From NCBI RefSeq assembly GCF_000002235.5, contig NW_022145596.1, forward strand, positions 3,716,352-3,780,351: a stretch of DNA of 64,000 nucleotides, read 5' to 3'. The position numbers and the translations under genes are program-made. The notes below the pieces were generated by a model. The model worked only from the letters and a program-made list of their open reading frames with translations. It was not told where the DNA came from and searched no databases. Positions 1 to 14,239 of this stretch are shown piece by piece; position 1 is the first letter of the stretch; each line of letters starts with the position of its first letter. Origin of the DNA: Strongylocentrotus purpuratus (Eukaryota > Echinodermata > Echinoidea > Camarodonta > Strongylocentrotidae).

Positions 1-2790
1 TGATTCATCTGTCATACAACAGATATTCTTATTCCATTGGTTAAACAATAACAAAGATCATGTCACAGCAGAATTATAGTACAACAAAGAAAAGTACAAT
101 GACAAATATACATTATTTGATCGCAAAACAGACAATATTACTAAAGGGGTTTTAAGGAAGTTACAAAACCAATGTGTGTCAGAAAAATGATACAGGAAAA
201 AGGAAATTCATCTTATAAACCCATGTTATCATTAATTCCAAGTATTATATACCATATGAGAAATTGTTATTATTATAAGTGGATAGTTACCATGGCTACA
301 AATTTGTTATGATGTTGATATTGGTTTCCCATGTTAGCAGAGTTAAAAATCATGTGGAGTGAATGTACATCTTTCCAGTGATTCTCTCAATAGAAGGTTG
401 TCTAGAATTCTAGTGATAAAATTGCCAGAACTTTTGTCTATAATACAGTGTCATTACCAGAACTGAAGATTATGTATTAAGCACTATATAAAAGGGGAAT
501 ATTATTATTATCATTAGTTGTAAGTGAACTAATTGACCTACTGATCAGCTTGTAATCCAATCCATTAATTCAATTCAATAGCTTTATTGACTTGTTCAGT
601 TATTTGTGAAGTACCAAATATTGAATATAATTCTGTATGAAAGTTGGTTATTCAAGATATTATCCTATTTGTGATGTATATAGATTATAGATATGTTATT
701 TCTTATTATGTTACTAGAGGAATAGTGCCTGTCCAGGAAAGTATCATTTTGGTCATTCCCATCAATGTGTCCTTTTTATATCATGGATTGGTCTATTACT
801 CACATGGGTGTAATTCAGATTTTATTTGTTTTATTATTTAACATGATGCTTGAATGGTATATTACCAGTATTGTTTTATTAATTTTAGTATTTGTAAAGA
901 TGAGGCCTTCGTCTGGGAAGACTACTATGAAATTGAATGAAAATATTTTTAAGATGTGATGAACCTGCTAATAAAAAAAATTACAAATTTTGATTACATA
1001 AAACTGGAGAGGGTCAAGGTTGATGTCATTTTTATATATTATCAGGTATTTTTTATACATTTTCTCCTTTTTGGTGGGAATGGGGCTGCAGATAATATTT
1101 CAAAGGTTATGTCCTCCTTAGCCCAATGTGTTCATATCCATGTGTGTAACCATAATCTTGAATGAGTTAAGATCATGCTCAAGATACCCTTCAGTGCTAG
1201 CTTCACTGAGGTATCTTGTGTAATGCAGTGTGACGTTTTGAGGGTATCTTGACTAAAAAAAAAGGAACCTCTCCATGTTTCCTTTCTGGAGACATGTGAA
1301 ATGAAGGTTTATTAACAATTCACCACTTCCTATGATAGCTGAAGTTGTCAGATTTTGTATTTAGAGGAGTGTTTAGATTCTGCTGGATTATACTTCATGT
1401 GTGTCCATAGCGGTATATGTTTTGCCAAGATGTGCTCCAAATTCTGCATTGTCATAGCAACAATTTCCCAGGAAAATCCCCCTCCTAGAACTCCCCCCCC
1501 CCCCCCTCCCCCCTGCAGCTGGTACATTATGTCATGTATGTTGTGTACATTGTGTGACTATATATGTACTTTACATGTACAATGACTGATTCATAAGTGC
1601 TGCAGAGTTTAAAAGTGCCTCGGATTGCCAAGTCTCCTTAAATAAAATGTCTGCTGATAATATCTTGAAAATTTGCAATATTCCTAGTCTGTTTGCTATT
1701 TATAAGTTTGGTTTTTACAGCCCAATGTTGGATTATTTTTGGACTGCAATGGGGTGACTCATAATGTAATGTGCGCTGTACCCACTGCTAAGATAGCTGC
1801 CTGTCTCATTGCGAATCAGTATCTTGCTTGCACAGTATCATAGCAGACTGATAGGGTTACATGTGTTTGTGAAGGAAGGGGTTACTTTGTATTGACACCA
1901 GGCGTAAATGGGGGCTGTGCACTGCATAGATAGAGATGGGTGCGAACGGGAAATGGTTTAGCAATGGGAATGTACCTTCATACTGCTGAGGCGATCTGCT
2001 CATGAGTCAGTCGGGTTATGTTGCTTTACATTCTTTTTCTGAGTTCTGGGAAGTAGAAAGTCTGATGAATGAGGTTACGGAGAGGTGATGTGAGAGAGAA
2101 CTTCACGGTGGTATAAAAATAAAAGAAGGGAGAGTGTGTAATGGAAGATGAGCACAATAGATCAAGAGTAAAAGAAAGAGGAGCAGAATGAAAAGATTAA
2201 AGAATTTTCAAGAGGGTGGAGCGTTAGAGAAAGATAGGGTGAAACTAACGTTAAAGGAATGGAAAATAAACGAGGGAGAAGGATAAGAAGGAGATGATGG
2301 AGAGAACAAGAACGGGATTGGTGGATGGGAAATCGAGGGGGGGAGAACAGCTGATTACGTGAGAAAATAGACGGATGTAAGGTACAACAAGGGGGTACAT
2401 TAACAGGAATGGGGGAACTGAAGAAGGGTATCTTCGATGATTCGACGTACTAGTTATTGTAGCTCAGAAGAAAGAAAATTCAAAGAAACATGACTAAGAG
2501 GGAACTAGATTGTTCATGGCTAACTCGTATCAAATGCCTGAAGTACTTTCACACGTGTACACAAATATAACGAGATATGATTACATCCGGGATACCATCG
2601 TAGGGTGAAAGTGATACTGTGTGTTGATTGTACTGGCAGATATCATATCAAAATTGTAATGTTTTAACAAAATTAAGAGATATCTTATGCAACCCAAAGA
2701 ACAAATACATTATACAGTATGATTTACTTTGTTAAGTTGCTTTCGATCATTATAGCGTATAGATATATAATATATTAGCCATTTTTTCCC
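1..2790. other. No gene recognised; AT-rich DNA, possible 3' UTR of an off-window gene
   Basis: I see no convincing coding exon here; the open frames are short and lack domain-like composition. The first 1.6 kb is T-rich on the plus strand, with AATAAA at about 1639-1644, so it could be the 3' UTR of a plus-strand gene to the left. That is inference only. A C-run lies at about 1494-1513. From 2050 to 2400 the DNA is purine-rich and also non-coding. Confidence 0.35.
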
Positions 2791-2825
2791 CCTTTTGTAC
2801 AGGCTATTTGATTATTATCACATTG

Positions 2826-2937
<112 letters not shown>

Positions 2938-3402
2938 CAGGCTTTCATCCATAAAACTTGTCATAACACACACTTATGAGAATCGGTTAAATTTATATCT
3001 TTCATGATGGCATTTTCATATTTGTATGTAGTGGAGACTTTTATGTTTGCTAGACCTCGGAATGACGCATCACCTTCTTCTCCCATCCGACCCATCAAAA
3101 CAAATTACTTCGTATCCTGTTCTTTCTTTCTCTTTCTAATTGACGACGCTGTGATATGTTCTTGTCGACCGTACTTTCCACCCCTCACCCTCTCTCTCTC
3201 TCCTTCTTGCCGTAATACCTACAAATCCACGCATATTAATTAAACGCTGTAAACAAGTTGTAGGCTTTGTGTGCATTCCACATGATAAGTGAAGTCGAGT
3301 TGATGCTATTCTTTTTCACTTTTGATACAGTACTTATTATCTTCTGGCGGCACATCTTCCTCCAATCCCATTATTTGTTAGACCTAGTCTTCAACGCTTT
3401 CC

Positions 3403-3686
3403 TTCCTTCTCCGCTTCTCCTTTTCCTTCCCCTTCTCCTTCTCCGCTTCTCCTTCTCCTTCCCCTTCTCCTTCTCCGCTTCTCCTTCTCTTTCCCCTTCT
3501 CCTTCTCCGCTTCTCCTTCCGCTTCCCCTTCTCCTTCTCCGCTTCTCCTTCTCCTTCTCCTTCCCCTTCTCCTTCTCCGCTTCTCCTTCTCATTCCCCTT
3601 CTCCTTCTTCGCTTCTCCTTCCGCTTCCCCTTCTCCTTCTCCGCTTCTCCTTCTCCGCTTCCCCTTCTCCTTCTCCGCTTCTCCTT
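3403..3686. repeat. Polypyrimidine tract built from CTTCTCC-type units
   Basis: About 285 bp almost entirely C and T on the plus strand, made of imperfect units such as CTTCTCCTTCTCCG. The complementary strand is all purine. Long mirror-like homopurine/homopyrimidine tracts can form triplex (H-DNA). The Ser/Pro/Leu-rich and Glu/Lys-rich frames here come from the repeat, not from a gene. Confidence 0.93.
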
Positions 3687-3689
3687 TAA

Positions 3690-6600
3690 CTATCTCCTCA
3701 AATACTCTTTTTCATATTTTTTTCATCTTCTACTTCTTTGCACTAACTTTCAATATATTAATGACGGCTTATACCCTTGTATAAGTGATAGTTTTAACAA
3801 GATGACGGAGATCACTCCAGAGGTGCAACAAAGGATGCATTTGAATAGGAATAAGGAACATGACGTTCTTTCCAATCTGTGATTATTTACTGCCTTTCGG
3901 AAGGTCATGACCTAGAAATATGAATACTTAATTTTCTATTTCTCATTTCTTTACACCCATGCGCATCTTTTCTTTCATCCATCTTGATTATGGGACGTAC
4001 CAATTTGGTGACGGGGAATTCTAATAACTGAATTTCCCGAAGTGGAAATTGTCAAAGCACCTTGGAAGCGGAACAAGGAGATAATTTGTTTGACTTCATA
4101 AGACCAGGAACTGGCGATTTAAAGTTTAAATGCCCTGAAGAACTTTGGGTGTATCCATCAACCATTCTTTCACCATCATAACAGCATGTAGGCCCACTAG
4201 AAGAAGAAAAACAGATTTTGTTGTTGTATAGTTGAGGTTAAGTGCCATGCCAAGTTGAATCCGGTTGTTGTCTTTTTAAGCAAGTATTAGATTCAGGAAA
4301 ATTTTAATTTATGCTTGATGATCAATCCATTCTCTAATGCTAAATGAGAACTGGAAATATATGGACGCATATCAGCTTTAATTCAAATAATTAGGCAAAG
4401 GAAAATAGACCTTCCACATATTGAGATCGATTCCCCTTCTTGTATAATTTGAAGGTGCAGGGTGATGACAAATGTATATAAGAACAATCTACGGTGATTT
4501 ATAATCAACAATGTTTTATTCGACAGCATCTTTACTCTTTACTATGAAATCAAATTCAAACTCCAAGAGGTTATACTTTGATCATGATGAGCTTTCAAAG
4601 TTGGGTATACTTTTTTTGATACACACTGTATAGTTTAAATATCAATGGACAAACCTAAACACAACTGCCGCGCAACTTGATTATGTTCTATTTATAATAT
4701 TCTAGGTATTGAAGGGAACATGACTTCTGTTTTCAAACCTCGGAAACTGTTGATATCATAAAGAAAATTCATTGGAGGGGGTCAAAACCCGATCGATCTC
4801 GAAGCTAAGTTTGCCCATTATGAATATGAAGTGTAAGTGATATATTTCAAATACAGAATTTATAAACTTATATTAGGATTTTATTTCAATAAAGCCTTCA
4901 TTTCAACATAATATTATTTAAATGGAATAAAATCGTATATTGACTAAATCAATTTTAATGAAATTTATATTATTTCAATATGACGGGGACATGTGATTTG
5001 TCGATATTTTGGTGAGACCCCCCCCCCCCCAACAAATTTTTTTTTTTTTTTTTTAATGGGAAAAAATGAGGAAAAAAAATTAAAAATTAAAAATTAAAAA
5101 AACGAAGGAAAAAAATGGTAAAAAAGGCAAAATTAAACAGAACAAAATCATAACAACCCCATAAAGAACAACTACAAGAATATGGTTTAGGAAGAAATGT
5201 CGCGATCCGCTATCTACCAGGTAAACATTTTGTTTACGCCCGTATTATAATATAAGTTCGACCAACATGTCTTGTGTACGGGGTCTTGAATATAACAAGG
5301 GATAGGGGGTTCTAACTAATTAACGAACCCCTGCAACTCAATGCTCCAAAGTAGTTAGCATGATCAAGGAGAAAGAGAAATTGAAATTGATGAGGGCATT
5401 GTTGTTTGTGTTCATTCATATTTCCTGAACAATATATCATGTCTAATTTGCCTACGACCCCTCCCTGTTCCGGGAATCAACTCATTAGCGATACCCCGAC
5501 ATTGGAGTTCGTAGTAAACGAAACAAATAGCCAAGCTTGGCTTGTAAACATGGAGAGGTGTAAATAGGAGCTGCTGCTAATAAATAATTTCCATGTGTCT
5601 TGTCCATGACATAAGACCTGCAAAGATGCACTTGTTACATCAAAGATATGCCCTTAATTCTAAAACTCTTACATTTTGCTCCTAGCATGATGACGATCAT
5701 AGTTTTTTTTTTATATTTTTGACAACGTTTGGTTTTAAAGTGAACAGGTAACATTTGTTTAAGGTTGATTTTTTTTTAATTGAAAATAAAATTCAACGAC
5801 ATAACATATTGACAATAATATCATATAAATAAAGTAAATGGATGTATACAGAACACGGTATAACACAGGACAACACAACACAAAACAGTACAACACAAAG
5901 ACAATGCCTCACTCTATAGTCAGTTAAGGCTCACCCTGACCAGGGACATGATTAAATTTTAAAAAAGTCACTTATGATATTCCTTATACTGTACTAAGCC
6001 TCTAACATGCATATTTATGGTTTTCTTTGAAGACGTCAATGTCCAACCGATTCTTGAATTTCCCAACCGTTGTTTCATAACAGAACAGGCTTTTAAAAAT
6101 CTTTAACACTTTAATATTTGGAATTGTATATAGAGCCAATTCATTTCTTTGTGAAAATTGACATTCACCTAAAATTTTATTAAATATTATAATAATACAG
6201 TTGGGAGAATTTATCATTAATAATCTAGCATTGAAGTCAATACCTTACCACCATTTTCTCTCATCTGAACAATGTTTCCAAATCCTTAGACACGCTAACA
6301 CGTTAGAAACAAGGGAAAGAAAGTAAATATATCAAGAAAAAGGGGGATGGCGTGCCCCTCAATTCATTAATGATGCATGAACATTACTAGAATTTGAATT
6401 TGGAACCTGTGCACATGCCCCTTATCTAAAATATTTCCAGGAAAAAATACATGCCAGTATAATAATGTTTGTCTGTTTGTTTGTTTTGTGGGGGTTCTCT
6501 CTTTCTTTCTTTTCCCCTCCACTGCTTTGATTTTGTTTCTTGCATTTAAAGATAAAGGTGAGTTCTGGTAATGCGATTGCATTGTGAAAGAGAAGGTGTA

Positions 6601-8250
6601 GAATGGATCAGAAAAAGTTGATCATATAGCATGTAAGTATTGGTGTGTACTGCAAGGTTCTGGGGTCATCAAAATCATCATAAATTTGGTCCAGTCTTGG
6701 TAAAGTAACAATCACTGGTGTCGGGGCTATAGTACTACCTTGATTTCCTTATCTTTCTATGCTCATTACTCAGCCAGTATACATTTTTCTTCCAAAATTG
6801 TTTGTCACATGACATTTATTTGTAATCTTGAACATTCAATGTAAGTTTCGTTAGATTCTGTGAGAATTTTTTTTTTTTTGTTTACCAGAACTCAAGTTTA
6901 TCTTTAAGCATGACTTCATATCGCGATATTCCGCATGATGATAACTCTATAAAATGCCACACATGCCTGGGGTATCAGATAAAAAAGGAAACAGACAATT
7001 TTCTAATTGCAGAATCAAGTGCCTCATTCAATTGCATAAATGCTCGAACATATGGTTATGATTAATCACATCGGTTGCAATTCTAATCGCACGTGATAGT
7101 TTGCAATCAACTATGACTATATCAAGCAATGCCTTTAATTGAAATGAGTAAAGGACAGACGACTTTTGGAGAAGTGAATAAAAATAATCCCCACACACAT
7201 TTAATATTGTAATGCTAAATGGATTCAATTTTTTTCGGCTTTTGCAATTCGGTTGCCCTTTTCTCTGGCCGCATTGTCCAAATAAAAAGGTCTTCCTTCA
7301 TCCATCTCCAGTTATTTTGATATAACACTCATGAACAGTTGTTTAGTTGCATTGATAACGCATCTATCTTCATCAAATTAGATAACAACATTTGGATAAG
7401 TTATCATCAGGGATGTTAGGGGTTTTGCCGATGGGAGGGATTTTAAAAAAAAAATCAGCCTCGTCGGGGAAGAAGCAGGTAGACAAATACAAGTGGTGTA
7501 GTCCTACACCGCGACGCCCTGGTGCTATTACATTTAAATCAGAAGTTTATTAAGGTTGAGAAAATCAAGATATGATTCGTTGTTTAATCTGTTTTTTATG
7601 CTATATTTTCTTTTTAACATTCTATGTTTATAATATTATTGTATATTACATTTAATACATTGTATTATTCTTATTTTAAACTGATCCCTTCAGCTCGTGC
7701 TGCTAGTCAGTTCTTATAGACCAATATATAAATAAATATACGATAATACGAATTGTTTGTCTTGTACGAAGATGAAAAGCAATGTAACAGCCATTCTTTC
7801 TTTTTGAGTTAATGGAACACTTCCGATTTGTTACATGTGTAATGACATGTATGATCCATGTATGCCCTTCATTGTCTTCTTGATTAGACAATTTCCAGAG
7901 TATTTTGCATAGTTTTGTTTTAGAATTCACTCTCCATTGTCATGGTCAGGTGTTTGGGGAATGGCATCATTTTTTCAACTAAACTGATGTTTCTGCAAGT
8001 CATAGATTGTACGTTTCTTTGTATTTATACAGGGTAACATTCCCTTCGGGTTTTGATTAGAGTTCGCAAACGGGTATAGGGCAGTTCCAAGGGATGCACA
8101 GATACTGTGTTGAAACTGTAGGATTTGAGGGAGAGGGAGACCTAGAACGAAAAGGGAAACACTGTGCAAAACTTTTGATGACTCATCTGGGAAGTTAGAT
8201 TAGCAGGCAAGGCAAACTCGTTGTCAGTTTCTGGCTTGAGGTCTAGCCAT
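3690..8250. other. Intergenic stretch without a recognisable gene
   Basis: AT-rich DNA with short homopolymer runs (a C-run followed by a T-run near 5019-5054, and others). No exon-like frame with domain composition is visible on either strand. The one item that stands out is a dispersed repeat at about 6593-6715, listed separately. It may hold upstream regulatory DNA of the polyketide synthase gene, but I cannot point to specific sites. Confidence 0.5.
6593..6715 (-). repeat. Dispersed repeat, copy 1 (partner at 34648-34773)
   Basis: The reverse complement of this segment matches 34648-34773 closely, sharing blocks such as CCAGAACCTTGCAGTACACA and CACCAATACTTA. No terminal repeats or coding content are seen, so the class is unknown. 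It could be a SINE or MITE fragment. Confidence 0.75.
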
Positions 8251-8263
8251 GCACCGATACAGC

Positions 8264-8272
8264 GTATATAAG
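8264..8272 (+). promoter_or_regulatory. TATA-like box, upstream candidate
   Basis: GTATATAAG precedes about 30 bp leading to a short unremarkable stretch. It is the weaker of two TATA-like boxes in front of the probable leader exon of the polyketide synthase gene. It could be a chance match in AT-rich DNA. Confidence 0.3.
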
Positions 8273-8442
8273 TCTTTGCGCATTAGAGAGCCGACAACTC
8301 CTATAGAGAAATAGAACCCCCTCCCCTTCTTTCAAACTATTCAGCTTTGGGGTTGTTAAAGCTTGAACCACGACGGGGGAACGTGTACAGCAGTCCTTCT
8401 CAACTCACGAGATTTAATTAACGAGTTGTCGAGGGGGCTTGG

Positions 8443-8450
8443 TATATAAA
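8443..8450 (+). promoter_or_regulatory. TATA box of the probable polyketide synthase promoter
   Basis: TATATAAA lies in locally GC-richer DNA (GGGGGCTTGG before it, CCCCTCCCG after). A start site would fall near 8472-8480. The following ~515 bp are GC-richer than the flanks and end in a consensus donor, as expected for a first exon. The link to the gene 7.6 kb downstream is inferred from orientation and splice signals only. Confidence 0.45.
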
Positions 8451-8474
8451 CCCCTCCCGTCGGACGCTCTTATT

Positions 8475-8992
8475 TAGCGAGGGTATATTCTTGAACCGAT
8501 CTGGATGGACGCTTTTGGTTCGCTGGAAGTTTTTTTCGTCTGGAAAGGTGTGCTTTAAAAAGACGAGGAGGGGGTTTAGAGGTTCATTCTGCAAAAGGTT
8601 ACTTAGTGGAGTAGACGTGCATACATCGGACATTGTAAAGCTTGAACTAACTGCGGAAACACGCACATGCTTGCGGAGCATAGGAGGGTCGCCATTTTCT
8701 CATCTCTTTATCAGCTTGAAGAAGAAAAAAAAGTGTATCCCACATTTGCGAATTTTTATTTCGGGAAAGAGTCGAATCATCATTTTTCAGAAATCTGAAG
8801 AGAATCTATTGAATTTTCTTGGAGAACTTCGGAGGTTGTATTTTGCCAACTAAACATTTGGATCCATGACGTCAGGATAACTCCTAGGGTAGCCATTTAC
8901 ACTTGGTTGAAGTTGGAGGATCGCTAACGCTCAACCATTTATTCCGGTAGAAAAGGAAACTCCACGCACAAGAATGAAGTTGTCAAGAAACG
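8475..8992 (+). other. Probable 5' leader exon of the polyketide synthase gene
   Basis: The segment follows a TATA box and ends at a consensus donor (AACG|GTAAGT, exon end 8992). It is GC-richer than the surrounding DNA. It holds a 120-codon open frame (8491-8853), a perfect CRE palindrome TGACGTCA (8867-8874), and an ATG at 8974 reading MKLSRN up to the donor. Spliced to an acceptor before 16602, that ATG gives a 7-codon upstream frame ending in TAA. Spliced to the AG ending at 16630, it runs in frame into the main protein. No transcript evidence is available. Confidence 0.4.
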
Positions 8993-11900
8993 GTAAGTTT
9001 TTGTTTTTACAATGCTAGTTATTGTTGTTTGTTATAATTTTTTTCCCTCTTTTTCTCATATTCAGCCTTTCATCCAAACCTCATTCTGATTCTACCTTTT
9101 TATCATTTATTCATTATTAATTGCCAAAAATTCCCCCCTCTCCCTCCCCCTCCCCCTCCCCCTCCCCTATCGTGATATTTTCCACTTTCTTTATCGGGGA
9201 ACAGAGAGTCTTTAGTTTGTTATCATAAGAAGTCACATATGACTGTATTTCTGAAAATTATACAGTTTAATAAGCAACGGATAAGCAACGGATTTGCGAA
9301 GGGCAATTTGTTTTAATGGAGAAAGAGAAGTTATTAAAGGTAATTATCGATTTCCTGAAGTATGAGAGCAGTATCTGCTCGTTGTTTTTGCTCGTACTGG
9401 TATGACGTAATCATATAGGCTCCCTATGTCTGGATGACACCTGTTGTTAAAGCTTTTAACTTTCAAGGGTATAGGCCCCTGTGCACATCATTGAAACCAT
9501 TACGGAAGTTCTTACTTCAACCATGGATGTATTATAAAAGCAACAACATGCTTTAAACTTCTGAAATTAGGATATCCGAATGGTCGCATTTTTATTTTTT
9601 ATTTAGTCATGTTATTTATTTGTTTTACGCTTCTGATAAACATCATTTTCTTGACATCTATTTTATAAATACTAAAATATTTTGCAGACCTTGACTAATT
9701 TATTCAGGTATAAATAAAGGTTTTATTTAAATTAATGTAGCGCATCTTAATTCTGCATGGACTGACGATTTTTTTTTTTAATGTGGGGCTCGTTTTCATT
9801 TCCTCCATCTTTTTCTTCGGTATTTGCCATTTCACTGAAAAAGCGCCATTCATCTCTGCATTCACATAATAGAGTCCACTCATGACTACATTATAATGAT
9901 ACGTCTTTTAGAGCTATAACGTGAAGATGGTCGGAATAATGTTACACTCAGAATGCCAGACAGAATCTATCTGTCCAATGAAAGATCAGATTAAAATGAC
10001 GTCATCCTTTCTTTCACGCATACATGTACACGTACATTATCAAACAAGCCAGACAATAATTATGCAAGTCATAAACTTTATGTGTTGTAGCTCCTCCCCC
10101 CCCCCCAAAAAAAAAAAAAAAGTCAAGCGCCCTTAGAGTTTTAGAGTTTAATACAGATCAATATGTATTATTCGGGGGTGAGTAATAATGCCAGTCAATT
10201 AACCTGGAAATGTACTTTTACTTTCAAACCAATGACATTTCTGAGAGTAATAGAAATTTTGCTTCAAATGAAAATGTAATTACAGCGAGATTATCAACAT
10301 TATAGCATCAAAATTATCTGGAAATATATTGATCAGAAAAAATTCTGCTTCGATTACTCCCTCAAACGTTGTTTTAAAAAGAATACTCTGATCATCAATT
10401 ATGTTCTATTATATCAGTAACACAGATGGGAAATGAATTTCTGGCACTAGTCATTATAGAAGGAAACTGAAGTGAATGATTTCAATGACTTCACATATTG
10501 GACCTCCTAAACATTAATCTAAACCAAATGGCCGGATATATTATGATGAGGATTAAAAATTCGTCAGACTCATCACTCGTTTCAGTTAAACATCATGTCC
10601 ACATATCGTTCCCTCGATCGCTACTTCTGTTTCAAGTTTAGGGCGCATATTAAAACTATTCATGGGGGGGGGGGTCACTACGACTATCTCTTTTTTTTTG
10701 TCCTTATAATTGTATACAGAATTATATAAATTTGAATTGCTTGTCATGGAAATAGATGATCAAAGCTGCATCAAATTACAATTCTGAAACCAGCAGTGGA
10801 GTATCCAGTATATTGAACATAAAGCCCGCGTACGCACCTCCCCCCCCCCCCCCAGAAAACACTTATGAGTCTACAGCACGTAGGGCTGTCCAGAAATAGT
10901 ATTCTAATCTCAAATGGGAGGAGTATCCACAATTTTAGATATGCCATTAACCAGAAATAGTGTCCATTTTTTCCTTCAAAGTTACACAAATGGGAATAGG
11001 CCTACATGGAGAAGTTTTACTATTCCTTGTCTGTATAGAAGAGTGTGCTGATGTCTTTATTGGTTAGGTAAAACGTGCGTGGGGGCAGAAACCCTCGATT
11101 TAAACCTCTAATCTGCCCTTCCGACTCGCCTGTCTAGTCTCGATGGCGTAGCCATGTGGGGGTCCAGGGGGACACCCTCCTCCATTGCAATACAGGTCAA
11201 ACCCAATCAAATCAAGTAGATATATATTGTATGAATTTTTTCCTCCTGCTAGTATTTGAATTATGTATATATTTTTAGTACAACATTCATTTCCTAGGCG
11301 CCCCTCGTCATATTTATGTCAACTTTTAGAAGGAAATATATATTCGTACCCCTTCTTTTTACATTGAACTTATGGGGGTCTTAGGGGGTTCTGAATAGAG
11401 TTAATGTAAGGAAGCTTTTAACTCGAGTGGAAGGAAGAACCCATCTTAGACCGAATGATGATGAAGATGATGCCGAAATATGACAGGAATTTCTTCATAA
11501 AACAGATTAAATATGTCCATGGATGCTAAATTGGTGACCTTAAAATAGAATGGTGGCTTGGGGTTATTCTCGAACCACTACTATGTATAGCAGTCAGTGC
11601 GTTTCATATTATAAATGAAACCTATCCTCTGGATGTAGATTGACATTTCATTAAGGCGAATAATTGGGATGGTTTACAAATAAAGAATCAAACTGAATAC
11701 TATTATAGTAGTGTTAACATGAGTTTCGAATTCCAATTACGCTCACCTTGTTTTATTTACTATTGTCGATATTTCCGGCATTTTAATTCCATGATTTCTA
11801 CTTGATTTCTTTCCGGTACAATAAATAAGGATGGAAATTAAGTGCTTTGTTCTGATTTCCGCCTTCCTTCGATGCTTTCTTATCTATTATATTCTATATT

Positions 11901-13297
11901 CATTAATTTTTTATTTCATTGCATCTTTCTCTTTTTACTATCATTTAGCAACAACAACACCTTATTCTTACATGCTTCTTCTGCTTGTTTTATCCATTCA
12001 GAGATCATATTACGTTAGGATTATAATTCATGATAGATACTGTATTGACTCGTTTGCTAAAGAAAGCTTGATTTAGACCTACACGTATTTAAAGAAAACA
12101 TAATCACACCAAATCTAAACTTTACCTCAAATCCTGAAGACAGGAATTGTCACATTTAATGAGTATCCCGCTGTCACACCCAAACAACAATTGACAGTCC
12201 TAATTATAAACTACCGTCTGGTTATTGATGAAAAAGGCAGAAAGAAAGCCCATATAGGCAAGCTCTGGTTGTCGAAATACTCCACTTCCAGTTTGCATTA
12301 GACTCGATTTTCCTGTTCTTTGTTTCCAATGAATGACTCGGAGGAAGGAATGATTTTTAGGCGATTTAAGAACTAATTACCAGCCGTCATTCATATCGGT
12401 GTTATGACTGTGGGTTTTTTAAGCAGGTTTGCAACAAGTGGGTAAAAACCTAAATTGAATGAAATAAGTACAGGAACCGATACAATTTCAATCTAAATTA
12501 TGACTAGTTCAGCTACAGATTTTTTTATAAAGCTTTTGAATTAAACTTGAAATTCTTTCTATTGGAGGAGACGGTAATCTTCGAACCGTTATGCCCGTAT
12601 TACAGTATTACCTACGCACCTTCCCTATACGATAAAGTGAGAATTACATGGTCATTGTTTACAATAATATGTAATTATTTCAGTTTTGCTTGTCCAAGAA
12701 GCCCCAGATACGATTATTCCTATAATAATTGTATGATTAAAAAAATCATAGATTTAAGTCTTTTGGACATTCTTTATCTTAATCCAATTTCACATTCATA
12801 TCAAATAGAGCAGACCTCTATAACTACGGATTTTGTACACATACAATGAAACGGGTTCATGACCTTTCGACAAGTTTCCTGCAGTATAAAGACCAGACCG
12901 GAAACCGGTATGTCAAACTTCGTCAGAGGAGGGGGTACAAGTTCTTTCTCTGCCAATATCTTAACCCTATAAAGGTCAAATTCTTTTACCTCGCCTGTGG
13001 CATTCTAATAAAGCTAACACCACAGCTATAATGCTTGAAATGAATGTCAAACAGATAACATCAAAGTTCTGAATTATCATTAATTAAAATCGAAAAACCG
13101 TGACAGTACAATAACATTGTCAGTGCTAAAAATGAACTCCGAAAGTATTTTGTTTTCCTTCGTTGGCTTTGTGTCTCTAAAAAGTGGGGTGCCGTGTACT
13201 TTAACAACATACCATCCCAGTTGGATGATAATGATTCATTTCTCTAATTGATAAGGAGACTAATGCAGATGAACAGCTCACAATCATCGGCTGTGGG

Positions 13298-13336
<39 letters not shown>

Positions 13337-14239
13337 AAAACAGGAGGGGGTTGTAAGCTTTAAGGGCGTCAACGGACATCAACATTCAACAATAACGCTA
13401 TTAATAACAATTGCCATAAATATTATTGGTTCATTGTGACTTCTTTAAAAAAAAAAAGCCTTGCCGTATAATGTTAATGTGTGTTTATACATTTTATTCC
13501 AATCTATACTAGTATCATTTGAACCTTGATTCTACTGTACGATTACAATACTAGATAGAATTTAACCAATTTAAAGCTTCAACATTCTCAAATAATTTAA
13601 ACCTATATAGCCATATGACATATTATACTCCACGTCCGATATTAATTGGCCCTAAGAAAACAGTCATCCTGATATTACGCAATTATTATAAGTAGTTTCC
13701 TGCATTTGAATTAAAGATCCAATGCTGTTGAAATATGATAACACAACGCTGAGAACTGTCATGCAGGATGTAAAGCGCAGGAGAGTAAAATAGTAAAAAC
13801 TGTAACCAAAAAATATGATAATAACAATAGTAATAATAATTATAATAATAATGATAATAATCAATAAATAAAAAGGAAAGAAAAAAAAGGCCTATCAAGA
13901 ATAAAGCGGAAGGTATGTCCTTTATTTCACTAGTGATCATGAACGTTACCATAAATTGAAATAGGCACCTTATCTAAACTATCATCCAGGAAAATTGGTA
14001 TTGGGCGTGGTCAGAACAAAAGTTTCCGTGTACTCTCAAAGTTGTATACATAACTTTCTTTTTTCTCGCTCTCCTTGAAAAAAAACACAGCAATGCTGAA
14101 GTGAAAGATCTTCTCAGTATAATAATGGATCTTTTGGAGAAGCTAGCTTTATCTATTCACCCCTAAGATTAAAATGCAAATATTTGCGGGAACAGTAAAA
14201 GTAATCGGTAGAAAATGAGGAAAAAATCATTAAAAACTA
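8993..14239 (+). other. Putative first intron, left part; no gene seen
   Basis: AT-rich DNA between the leader-exon donor at 8993 and the first coding exon at 16602. It holds a CCCTCC-type array (about 9136-9170), several C or G runs, a (GA)n run at about 13300-13332 and small AT microsatellites (13820-13865). A fragment around 11140-11200 reading GGCGTAGCCATGTGGGGGTC resembles the ends of GC-tipped hAT-like repeats. No coding exon is supported. Confidence 0.4.

Noticed and set aside
12547-13031. Two consecutive plus-strand frames of 100 and 61 codons
   Set aside because: AT-rich, no domain-like composition, no supporting splice pattern; consistent with chance.
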